The translations under genes and the position numbers were made by a program. The notes under the pieces are model-generated. The model saw only the letters and a program-made list of their open reading frames with translations, did not search any database and was not told the origin of the DNA. From Paracoccaceae bacterium (GTDB taxonomy: Bacteria; Pseudomonadota; Alphaproteobacteria; Rhodobacterales; Rhodobacteraceae), in contig JAESQH010000221.1 in assembly GCA_016765235.1 (NCBI GenBank), positions 1-5,472 on the forward strand: a stretch of DNA of 5,472 nucleotides. Direction: 5' to 3'. Positions 1-5,472 of this stretch are shown here, piece after piece; positions within the stretch are counted from its first letter, which is position 1, and each line of letters begins with the position of its first letter.

Positions 1-100
1 CAATGTTGGCACCTTCGATCTTGGAGTTCTGCTTGATCAGTTCCGCGACCGTATAGGCCGTCTGGTTCTGTTGCAGCTCCCAATCCCATTCATCTGACAT
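1..100 (-). CDS. Unrecognised protein, N-terminal fragment (3' end beyond window)
   Basis: The ATG reads leftward from base 100 and the frame stays open to the window edge, giving 33 visible codons. The product begins MSDEWDWELQQNQTAYTVAE and continues with a short hydrophilic stretch (LIKQNSK). It is acidic and Trp-rich at the very start, with no signal peptide or membrane segment in what can be seen, so a cytoplasmic protein is likely. The start is well supported: an AAGGA Shine-Dalgarno lies 7 bases upstream, and the preceding lipoprotein gene ends only 4 bases before the ATG, which suggests co-transcription. I do not recognise the family. The segment from about residue 15 faintly recalls the start of OB-fold domains, but this is too little to name a function. 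Confidence 0.7.
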   Translation of the reverse strand, partial: MSDEWDWELQQNQTAYTVAELIKQNSKIEGANI

Positions 101-104
101 GTTT

Positions 105-416
105 TTATCCTTGTGTTGCGGCGGTACGTTTGAGGGCGGCGTTCAGACGGGCACGATCGGTTGAGGATAGCACAGGTCCGCGTAACGCGATCATTTTACG
201 TTTCAACATGGCGAAACGGGCGATCAGGTTGGATGGGTCGGGAACAGCGAAATCAGCGATGCGAAACGCTGAAGCTGGCAGTAGATCGGGATATCCACGT
301 TCAATTGCGTAATCGTAGGGAGAGAAATCACGCCCATCTAAGGCCGCGTCCCATCCGCAGGCAGCTGTTGACGTCAACAGTATTGCTCCGATAATCCAAC
401 CCCTGTACTTGGGCAT
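105..416 (-). CDS. Small predicted lipoprotein of unknown function
   Basis: Encodes 103 residues with a lipoprotein-type signal peptide: basic start (MPKYR), hydrophobic core (WIIGAILL) and a lipobox-like STAAC with the candidate lipidated Cys at residue 20. The mature part is about 84 residues. It has a motif-like ALDGRD followed by SPYDYA and PDLLP, and a helical C-terminal half rich in Arg, Lys, Leu and Ala that ends in RARLNAALKR. Export and acylation are predicted, placing it in the periplasm or on a membrane face; its function is not recognised. The frame is open upstream, with ATGs at 449 and 431 that would lengthen the n-region by 11 or 5 residues. None has a convincing ribosome binding site; I chose 416 because it gives the most normal signal peptide. 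The -3 Thr in the lipobox is less common than Leu. It ends 4 bases before the next minus-strand gene. Confidence 0.62.
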   Translation of the reverse strand: MPKYRGWIIGAILLTSTAACGWDAALDGRDFSPYDYAIERGYPDLLPASAFRIADFAVPDPSNLIARFAMLKRKMIALRGPVLSSTDRARLNAALKRTAATQG

Positions 417-550
417 GGTGCGGTGCAGCATAGGTTTGATGTCTCGCATAAATGGCCCATTGCAAAGTTGTCTTGGAATTTTCCGGCAATATACGCCATA
501 GTTAACGCTGGAAGCGCCCGCAAGCAAGGTGGGCGAAGGGGATTAGAGCT
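417..550. promoter_or_regulatory. Divergent intergenic region between lipoprotein gene and phaC
   Basis: This 134-base gap must carry the start signals for both divergent genes. On the minus strand a good -10 match, TATATT (plus-strand 488-493), has only a weak -35 about 16-17 bases further upstream. On the plus strand TTGTCT (468-473) is followed after 16 bases by TATACG (490-495), each matching 4 of 6 consensus bases. If both are real they overlap, so the two directions would compete. The phaC ribosome binding site GAAGGGGA lies at 535-542, 8 bases before the ATG. I found no clear PhaR-type site with TGC and GCA arms. The promoter calls are weak; the region itself is certain. Confidence 0.35.
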
Positions 551-2371
551 ATGAGTGACAAAACTTTGCCGGATGACGCTGACTTTGAACACATCGTGCA
601 GGACGGTCAGGAATTTGCCGATAATATGCAGGAGGTTTTCGAGATTTCGCAGGAAATCTGGAAAAAGTTTCTGGAAGCCGAGGCGGATGAACACCAATCA
701 ACGAATCCCGACCCTATGAACACCATGCCCGCCTTTAACGAGTTGCTGACCGCGTTGTGGTCTGATCCGCAGAAGTTGGCGGAGTCGACACAAGCCTATT
801 GGACGGCGCAGGGGCAAATTTGGCAACATGCCACGTTGAAATTTATGGGCAATGATGAGGCCGCGTCTGACGTTCCTATGCCCGACCTACCCGCCGAGGG
901 TAAGCGTTTCAAGCATGATGAATGGTCTGAAAACGCGCTGTTCGAATATATCAAGCAATCCTACTTGCTGGCGTCCGGCTGGGTGCAGGACACAGTCCAC
1001 GAAGCGGATATGGACCCAAAGGAACGTAAGAAATCCGAGTTTTACGCTCGCAACTTCGTCGAGGCGATGGGTCCGGCGAACTTCGCGGCCCTAAATCCGG
1101 AAGTGTTGGAGGCAACGACGGCGGAGAAGGGTCAGAACCTCGTTCGGGGGCTCAAGATGATGTTGGAGGATATGGAGCGCGGCAAAGGAAAGCTGTTAAT
1201 CCGCCAGACCGACATGGACGCTTTCGAGGTTGGCGGCAACATGGCCATGACCAAGGGCAAGGTGATTTGGCAGAACAATATCTTGCAACTTATCCAGTAT
1301 TCCCCCTTGACGGAGGAGGTATATTCCAAACCTTTACTGATGATCCCGCCTTGGATTAACAAATATTATGTCCTCGATTTGAACGAGAAGAAGTCGATGA
1401 TGAAGTGGCTGGTTGAGCAGGGCTATACCGTGTTCATCATTTCCTGGGTGAACCCGGACGAGGCGCAGAAGGACGAGACATGGGCGTCTTATATGCAGGG
1501 CGCCTCCGATGCGATTGACCGAGTGTTGGCCGAGACAGGGCAAAAGCAGGCGCATATCGCCAGTTATTGCATCGGCGGCACGATGGCCGCCAGTTTGACG
1601 GCGGCGCTTAATCGGGATGGTGATAAGCGGATTGCTTCCGCGACGTTTTTCACTTCGTTGGTGGATTTCGAGGACGCGGGTGACTTGCAGGTTTTCGTTG
1701 ATGATAAAACCATCGCGATGGTCGATGAGCAGATGGAGAAGGGGTATTTGCCCGCGGAAACCATGGCCTCGGCGTTCAATATGCTGCGCTCCAGTGATCT
1801 GATTTGGTCATACGTCGTTAGCAATTACATGCTTGGCAAAGCGCCTGTGCCGTTTGATCTGCTGTACTGGAATGCGGATTCCACGGCGATGCCTGCCAAG
1901 GTGCATCATTTCTATCTGGAACAGTTTTATACGCAAAACCTGTTCGTTAAGGATTTGTTAGAGATTGACGGTAAACCCGTTCGCTTGTCTGACATTAAAG
2001 TGCCCGTTTACCATGTTGCGGCGAAGGAAGATCACATCGCGCCTGCAGCCTCGGTTTACGATGGTGCGCGGGAGATGGTCGCGGCCGATGTGCGGTTTGT
2101 ATTGGCCGGTTCGGGGCATATCGCGGGGGTGGTCAATCCGCCAGCAGCGGGGAAATACCAGTATTGGACCAATAAAGATTTATCAGCCGAAACGCTTCAG
2201 GGCTGGCTCGACGGTGCCGATGAAACAGCGGGCAGTTGGTGGCCGGATTGGGACAAATGGCTGAAGCTCAAATCAGGCAAACGGGTTCCCGCGCGGGTTG
2301 CCGGTGCCGTTGGCGGTGTGCTCGAAGATGCGCCGGGTGCGTTTGTGAAACTGCGGTTTGACCAGCGTTAA
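551..2371 (+). CDS. phaC: Class I poly(3-hydroxyalkanoate) synthase
   Basis: Polymerises (R)-3-hydroxyacyl-CoA, typically 3-hydroxybutyryl-CoA, into polyester with release of CoA, at the surface of cytoplasmic storage granules. The 606 residues match class I length (about 590-600 in alphaproteobacteria). The N-terminal domain covers roughly residues 1-230 and the alpha/beta-hydrolase catalytic domain about 230-590. Visible landmarks are the PPWINKYYVLDL strand region (266-277), nucleophile Cys340 in SYCIGGT, the FDLLYWNAD segment with conserved Trp440, catalytic Asp494 in KEDHIAP, catalytic His523 in SGHIAGVVNPP, and the C-terminal GSWWPDW and LEDAPGAFVK signatures. The oddity is the lipase-like box: the family norm is G-x-C-x-G, but the first Gly is Ser338 here. 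The ATG is supported by GAAGGGGA 8 bases upstream. No obvious terminator follows; a TetR-family gene begins 72 bases downstream on the same strand. Confidence 0.97.
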   Translation: MSDKTLPDDADFEHIVQDGQEFADNMQEVFEISQEIWKKFLEAEADEHQSTNPDPMNTMPAFNELLTALWSDPQKLAESTQAYWTAQGQIWQHATLKFMGNDEAASDVPMPDLPAEGKRFKHDEWSENALFEYIKQSYLLASGWVQDTVHEADMDPKERKKSEFYARNFVEAMGPANFAALNPEVLEATTAEKGQNLVRGLKMMLEDMERGKGKLLIRQTDMDAFEVGGNMAMTKGKVIWQNNILQLIQYSPLTEEVYSKPLLMIPPWINKYYVLDLNEKKSMMKWLVEQGYTVFIISWVNPDEAQKDETWASYMQGASDAIDRVLAETGQKQAHIASYCIGGTMAASLTAALNRDGDKRIASATFFTSLVDFEDAGDLQVFVDDKTIAMVDEQMEKGYLPAETMASAFNMLRSSDLIWSYVVSNYMLGKAPVPFDLLYWNADSTAMPAKVHHFYLEQFYTQNLFVKDLLEIDGKPVRLSDIKVPVYHVAAKEDHIAPAASVYDGAREMVAADVRFVLAGSGHIAGVVNPPAAGKYQYWTNKDLSAETLQGWLDGADETAGSWWPDWDKWLKLKSGKRVPARVAGAVGGVLEDAPGAFVKLRFDQR

Positions 2372-2387
2372 CCCCAGCAAATTACTT

Positions 2388-2427
2388 CGCTATATCATTT
2401 GAACGCTTGTTCAGTTAGCGTGATAAA
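2388..2427 (+). promoter_or_regulatory. Candidate tetR promoter and autoregulatory operator
   Basis: An inverted repeat TGAAC-N4-GTTCA occupies 2400-2413, a typical size and symmetry for a TetR-family operator. It overlaps a possible -35, TTGAAC (2399-2404), which is followed after 17 bases by GATAAA (2422-2427); each hexamer matches 4 of 6 consensus bases. A second pair, CGCTA (2388-2392) and TAGCG (2416-2420), flanks it with unequal spacing. ACGCT (2403-2407) with AGCGT (2417-2421) could form an alternative hairpin. Repressor bound to the inner repeat would block polymerase, consistent with autoregulation of the downstream tetR-gst pair. This is inferred from position and symmetry only. There is no T-run on the plus strand, so it is not a convincing phaC terminator. 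Confidence 0.45.
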
Positions 2428-2443
2428 AAAGGCGGGGACAGCA

Positions 2444-3043
2444 ATGGCCAGAAAATCAGGTTCTAACGGCGAAAAGACTGCGAAGCAACTTCGCGAAGCT
2501 GCGACGACGTTGTTTGCCAAGAACGGATATGCCGCTGTTTCCATGCGCCAAATCGCGCGCGAAGTCGGAGTACAGGCAGGGGCGCTTTACCTCTATACCG
2601 CTGATAAACAGACATTACTTTTCGGCCTTTTGGACCAACATATGCAGGACCTTCTGCAAGCATGGGAGGCGCGCGCGACACCGCATTCCGTTACGCCCAT
2701 AGACAAGCTTGAATGTTTCGTGCGTTTTCACATTCGGTTCCACCTTCCCCGCGCGGACGAGGTATTTATTTCATATATGGAACTGCGGAACTTAACGCCT
2801 GAAAACTTCGAGGTAATCCAGACTGCGCGTCGTACATACGAGGCGATCCTGCACGATATCCTTAGTGCCGGACAGGCTGATGAAACCTTCAAGTTAGTTG
2901 ATACCAAGATCGCCACTTACGCGATTATCGCCATGCTGACGGGTATGAATACCTGGTATCGTGACGAGGGGCGACTGTCGCTGGAAATGGTCGAAGAAAT
3001 CTATCTTGATCTGGTAATGTCGGCTGCGGGTGCCAAGCGTTGA
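2444..3043 (+). CDS. TetR/AcrR-family transcriptional regulator
   Basis: A 199-residue DNA-binding repressor-type protein. The N-terminal TetR domain spans about residues 10-57: helix 1 (KQLREAATTLFAKNGY), then the helix-turn-helix with SMRQIAREVGVQAGALYLY at 33-51, followed by the usual K-x-x-LL (KQTLLF). The C-terminal ligand-binding half contains ISYMELRNLTPEN and AMLTGMNTWYRDEGRLS, features I associate with TetR proteins that answer to acyl-CoA or lipid-related metabolites; the ligand here is not known. The frame extends upstream to a TTG at 2399, but the ATG at 2444 is preferred: it has GGGGA 5 bases upstream, it starts at the usual distance before helix 1, and the TTG lies inside the probable operator. 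The gene follows phaC by 72 bases and overlaps the next gene by 4. Control of its own operon is likely; control of phaC is possible but unproven. Confidence 0.93.
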   Translation: MARKSGSNGEKTAKQLREAATTLFAKNGYAAVSMRQIAREVGVQAGALYLYTADKQTLLFGLLDQHMQDLLQAWEARATPHSVTPIDKLECFVRFHIRFHLPRADEVFISYMELRNLTPENFEVIQTARRTYEAILHDILSAGQADETFKLVDTKIATYAIIAMLTGMNTWYRDEGRLSLEMVEEIYLDLVMSAAGAKR

Positions 3044-3693
3044 GCGCGATAATACTGCACCACTGCCATCAGGCCCGATCCGTTCGTAGTCTTTGGTTGT
3101 TGTACGAACTGGATGTGCCTTTCACGCTGGTAATGCACGATTTTGGCAAGGAATTGCGAAGCGAGGCGTATCTGTCCAAGCATCCTCTCGGGCGGGTTCC
3201 GTGTCTGGAAATTGATGGTCGTGTGCTGTTTGAAACCGGCGCGATTACGGAATATTTGTGTGAAATATTCGATTCTACGCTTGGGCGCAGATCGGGTGAC
3301 CCTGAACGCAGGGAATGGTTGCAATGGCTGCATTATGCGGAAACGGTTGCGGTGCACGGCGCTAGCCTGACGCAACAGCATATTGTAATTTACGAGGATA
3401 AAGATCGTTCGCAAATGGTGATGAAATTGGAATCACGCCGGCTGGAAAAGACGCTGGAAGTACTGAACGACCACCTTGAGGGGCGCGAGTTCCTGTTGCG
3501 GGATTTCAGTGCCGTCGATATTTCGGTCGGGTATTCGGTGTTTGTAGCGCAACACTTTGTTAAAATCGGAAAATTCAAGAATTTGACCGCTTGGATGTCG
3601 CGGCTTCACAAACGGGAAGGCTTTGTTAAATCTTTAATACCTAACGGTAAATCAGCGATATATCAGGACAAATTTTATGGTAATCAGGCGTGA
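3040..3693 (+). CDS. Glutathione S-transferase family protein
   Basis: A 217-residue cytosolic GST. The thioredoxin-like N-terminal domain (about 1-78) begins with strand SAIILHHC and helix QARSVRSLWLLYEL. It contains the cis-proline motif RVPCLE (Pro54) and Glu65-Thr66 in FETGAITEYL, the usual glutathione gamma-glutamyl contact. The all-helical C-terminal domain (about 88-205) carries the N-capping box S-A-V-D (157-160) typical of the fold. The catalytic residue is uncertain: Cys9 and Ser14 are both near the expected place. Family members conjugate, isomerise or reduce electrophilic substrates with glutathione; the substrate here cannot be told. The start is a TTG sharing TTGA with the tetR stop; no ATG fits, because any later start would delete the first strand. 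Stop-start overlap implies translational coupling with tetR. A self-regulated tetR-gst pair could serve detoxification of an electrophile sensed by the repressor, which is inference. Confidence 0.9.
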   Translation: MSAIILHHCHQARSVRSLWLLYELDVPFTLVMHDFGKELRSEAYLSKHPLGRVPCLEIDGRVLFETGAITEYLCEIFDSTLGRRSGDPERREWLQWLHYAETVAVHGASLTQQHIVIYEDKDRSQMVMKLESRRLEKTLEVLNDHLEGREFLLRDFSAVDISVGYSVFVAQHFVKIGKFKNLTAWMSRLHKREGFVKSLIPNGKSAIYQDKFYGNQA

Positions 3694-3705
3694 ATTACGC
3701 TGATT
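3682..3705 (+). terminator. Hairpin over the gst stop codon, possible terminator
   Basis: AATCA (3682-3686) pairs with TGATT (3701-3705), and GCGT (3688-3691) with ACGC (3697-3700). This gives a 9-base-pair stem with one bulged G (3687) and a 5-base loop, GAATT. It includes the gst stop codon and is followed by TAACTTAACC rather than a clean T-run, so intrinsic termination may be weak. It could instead protect the 3' end of the tetR-gst transcript. Confidence 0.35.
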
Positions 3706-3729
3706 TAACTTAACCCATCGTAACTAAAC

Positions 3730-3758
3730 TTGAGATTGAAAAAAATATTCAATCAAAT
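3730..3758 (+). promoter_or_regulatory. Candidate promoter with palindrome in its spacer
   Basis: TTGAGA (3730-3735) matches 5 of 6 bases of the -35 consensus. After 17 bases comes TCAAAT (3753-3758), 4 of 6 for the -10. A perfect 7-base inverted repeat, GATTGAA (3734-3740) and TTCAATC (3748-3754), separated by 7 AT-only bases, fills the spacer, where a repressor would be effective. It would drive the downstream PstS-like/OmpA gene with a leader of about 145 bases. I looked for a Pho box (CTGTCAT repeats), expected for a phosphate-starvation gene, and did not see one. Confidence 0.3.
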
Positions 3759-3804
3759 TGCTGAATTAAGTTGGATATTGGTAGATAAACCCGTAATCTG
3801 CCCG

Positions 3805-3882
3805 ACGTACCAGTTCCGGAGAGTGCCTCTGGGAAAGCAGCCTACTAATACGCAAGTTCTCACGAGATAACTTTCTTCGAAG
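3805..3882 (+). other. Structured untranslated leader, two hairpins
   Basis: Two RNA stems can be drawn upstream of the PstS-like/OmpA gene. The first pairs 3814-3821 (TTCCGGAG) with 3827-3834 (CTCTGGGA) across an AGTGC loop, using G-U pairs at two positions. The second pairs 3854-3860 (AAGTTCT) with 3865-3873 (AGATAACTT, with a TA bulge) around a CACG tetraloop. CGTA (3806-3809) and TACG (3849-3852) could close the first stem into a larger domain. No known riboswitch consensus is recognised. It could be a regulatory leader, a small RNA, or chance pairing. Confidence 0.25.
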
Positions 3883-3910
3883 CTACAGTTTGGCAAAAAA
3901 GGAAAGACGC

Positions 3911-5472
3911 ATGAGATTTAGGCCGCATACAGTACCGTTTCTTGGGATTTTATTGGCGATTTCGCTAACTGCGCCCGTTGCGTACGCTGGACAGGTGACA
4001 CTTAGATCGCTGGATGGAAGTGTTGCCATGAAAGGTGAACTTCTGTCTTTTGATGGCGAGTTTTACATCTTGGACGTTATGCTGGGGCAGTTGGAAATTG
4101 CAGTTGATGACGTTACCTGCGAGGGCGATTTTTGCCCGGATCTAGTGAATTCCGATTTCCGCCTGACCGGTTCCAGTACTTTGGCACAAGTTTTGATCCC
4201 AAGCTTTTTCCAAAATTTCAGCGGGGCTTATGGCCTAAGCTTAACCGTGGGCGAGCCCGGATTAATGGGAACCATGCCGGTGCAACCGTATACTTTCTCG
4301 ACACCAACCGGCGAAGTTTTTGCCGATGTGGAAGTCCATTCGCTGGCCTCGAAAATGGCGTTTAACTCGTTGATGGACGGCGATTCGGAAATCGCGCTAT
4401 CTTCGCGGGCTATTACGGCTTCGGAACTTGCCGCGTTTGCCGAAGCGGGGCTTGGAGATTTGTCTGATGAGGCCCTTCAGGTGGTTGCCGCCCTCGACGG
4501 GTTAATTGTTATCGTGCCCCCTCAAAACAATGTGCCGACTCTGAGCATGCAGGAACTGTCACAGGTTTTCGCTGGCCGGATATCGAATTGGTCTCAGCTT
4601 GGCGGTGCAGATGCGCCGATCAACGTCTATCGTCGCGATGATGCGTCGGGCAGTGCCAGTGATTTCTCGACTGTTGTATTGGCACCGTCGGGCGCGGCGT
4701 TCTCGGCGAATTCAACTGCGTTTGGCGATGACATCAGTCTCGTTCGTGCGGTAACGAATGACCCGAACGCGATCGGATTTACCAGCATTGCTTACCAGCA
4801 AAATACGCGCGCGGTTCCGCTGCGTGGCACATGTGGTTTTATATCGGCACCGTCGGAGTTCACTGTGAAAACCGGTGAATATCCACTGGCGCGTCGGGTA
4901 TATCTTTATACAACAAACCGTATGTTCGGGCCGATCCGCCAAGAAAAAGCGGAAAAGGCACTGGGCTTTTTGGAGTTCGTAAAGAGCGATGCGGGACAGC
5001 AAGCGGCACAAGGGTCCGGCTTTGTCAGTCAGACAATCTCGGCCTTGCCGGTCGAAGTACAGGGACAACGTCTGGTTAACACCATGATTGCCGAACTAGG
5101 AGATGTTTCGCTTTCCAGTATTCGCAACATGATGTCGGAGCTGAACGGCGCTATCCGCCTTTCGTCAACGTTCCGTTTCAAGCCAAGCGCGTCTGAACTG
5201 GACGCGCAGGCACGGGGTGATATTCCGCGGTTGGCAAATTATATTCTTAGCAACGATTTCACTGGCCGCGAGTTTTTAATCGCGGGCTTCTCGGATGCTG
5301 GCGGGGCGGCGGCTCAAAACGAGGTGTTATCGCAGCGTCGGGCACAACAGGTTCTGGTCGAGCTTCAGGCAGTTCTTGGGGCGGACGCCGGAAACTATTC
5401 CTTTGTTGTTGAAGGTTTCGGGGAAGTATCGCCACAAGGGTGTAACGATTCCTTTGAGGGACGCTCGGTTAA
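3911..5472 (+). CDS. PstS-like substrate-binding protein fused to OmpA domain (3' end beyond window)
   Basis: 520 codons are visible and the frame is still open at the edge. A Sec signal peptide (1-26, cleavage after AYA) is followed by a small domain (27-79) with two cysteines, C70 and C75. Residues about 82-375 form a periplasmic binding-protein domain of the phosphate-binding PstS type: GSST (87-90), SSRAIT (164-169), RRDDASGSASDF (241-252, equivalent to the PstS D-x-SGT loop), AIGF (287-290) and YPLARRVYLY (324-333). Residues about 415-520 are an OmpA C-terminal domain that binds peptidoglycan: GFSD with Asp462, and the N-x-x-LS-x-x-RA-x-x-V motif at 470-481 with Arg477. The last bases fit the family ending G-R-x-x-N-R-R, so probably only some 10-30 codons are missing. 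A likely role is phosphate, or other oxyanion, binding anchored at the cell wall. The start is backed by AGGAAA a few bases upstream. Confidence 0.9.
   Translation, partial: MRFRPHTVPFLGILLAISLTAPVAYAGQVTLRSLDGSVAMKGELLSFDGEFYILDVMLGQLEIAVDDVTCEGDFCPDLVNSDFRLTGSSTLAQVLIPSFFQNFSGAYGLSLTVGEPGLMGTMPVQPYTFSTPTGEVFADVEVHSLASKMAFNSLMDGDSEIALSSRAITASELAAFAEAGLGDLSDEALQVVAALDGLIVIVPPQNNVPTLSMQELSQVFAGRISNWSQLGGADAPINVYRRDDASGSASDFSTVVLAPSGAAFSANSTAFGDDISLVRAVTNDPNAIGFTSIAYQQNTRAVPLRGTCGFISAPSEFTVKTGEYPLARRVYLYTTNRMFGPIRQEKAEKALGFLEFVKSDAGQQAAQGSGFVSQTISALPVEVQGQRLVNTMIAELGDVSLSSIRNMMSELNGAIRLSSTFRFKPSASELDAQARGDIPRLANYILSNDFTGREFLIAGFSDAGGAAAQNEVLSQRRAQQVLVELQAVLGADAGNYSFVVEGFGEVSPQGCNDSFEGRSV

Noticed and set aside
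374..697. Open frame of 107 codons on the minus strand across the divergent region and phaC start
   Set aside because: It overlaps the phaC start and the lipoprotein signal peptide antisense, has no ribosome binding site and shows no recognisable protein features.
2388..2430. Intrinsic terminator for phaC
   Set aside because: The inverted repeats are followed by an A-run, not a T-run, on the transcribed direction, so an operator or promoter reading is better.
2399..2443. TTG start at 2399 giving the TetR protein 15 extra residues
   Set aside because: The extension has no family resemblance, the TTG falls inside the inverted repeat, and the ATG at 2444 has a usable ribosome binding site.
3001..3414. 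Open frame of 137 codons antisense to the tetR end and gst
   Set aside because: It is a shadow of two well-supported genes, and its product shows no recognisable domain.
3810..3843. Resemblance to the signal recognition particle RNA core (CCAG, TTCCGGAG and AAGCAGCC)
   Set aside because: The stem is longer than the SRP apical helix, the GGAA tetraloop is missing, and the flanks do not form the long outer helix. The shared octamer is probably chance.
3694..3910. Pho box, Fnr box or known riboswitch upstream of the PstS-like gene
   Set aside because: No CTGTCAT direct repeats, no TTGAT-N4-ATCAA and no recognisable aptamer consensus were found.
4712..5068. Open frame of 118 codons antisense to the PstS-like/OmpA gene
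   Set aside because: The plus strand here encodes clear binding-protein motifs; the antisense product is Arg/Cys-rich with no domain pattern.

Overview
The window looks like chromosomal DNA from an alphaproteobacterium, most likely a member of the Rhodobacterales. The reasons are a class I polyhydroxyalkanoate (PHA) synthase of typical alphaproteobacterial length and C-terminus, and a secreted protein that joins a PstS-type phosphate-binding domain to an OmpA domain, an architecture I associate with Rhodobacteraceae. Base composition is close to balanced, which is low for that group. I see no tRNA, rRNA, insertion sequence, CRISPR array or prophage signature. This assignment rests on protein resemblance alone.

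Layout: on the minus strand at the left edge are the first 33 codons of an unrecognised gene (1-100). It sits 4 bases downstream of a small predicted lipoprotein gene (105-416), so the two probably form one transcript. A 134-base divergent region (417-550) separates them from phaC on the plus strand (551-2371). After 72 bases carrying an inverted repeat that overlaps a possible promoter, a TetR-family repressor gene (2444-3043) overlaps a glutathione S-transferase gene (3040-3693) by 4 bases. A 217-base gap (3694-3910) holds a possible terminator, a possible promoter with a palindrome in its spacer, and two RNA hairpins. The PstS-like/OmpA gene (3911 onward) then runs off the right edge.

How the genes may work together: PhaC polymerises (R)-3-hydroxyacyl-CoA into storage polyester. 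The TetR protein and the glutathione S-transferase are almost certainly co-translated. The inverted repeat upstream of tetR suggests autoregulation; whether this regulator also controls phaC is inference from position. The last gene is a separate envelope function, probably phosphate capture at the peptidoglycan layer.

No clearly new biological system is visible. The points most worth a second look are the PstS-like/OmpA fusion with its structured leader, the tetR operator candidate, and the variant lipase box in PhaC.
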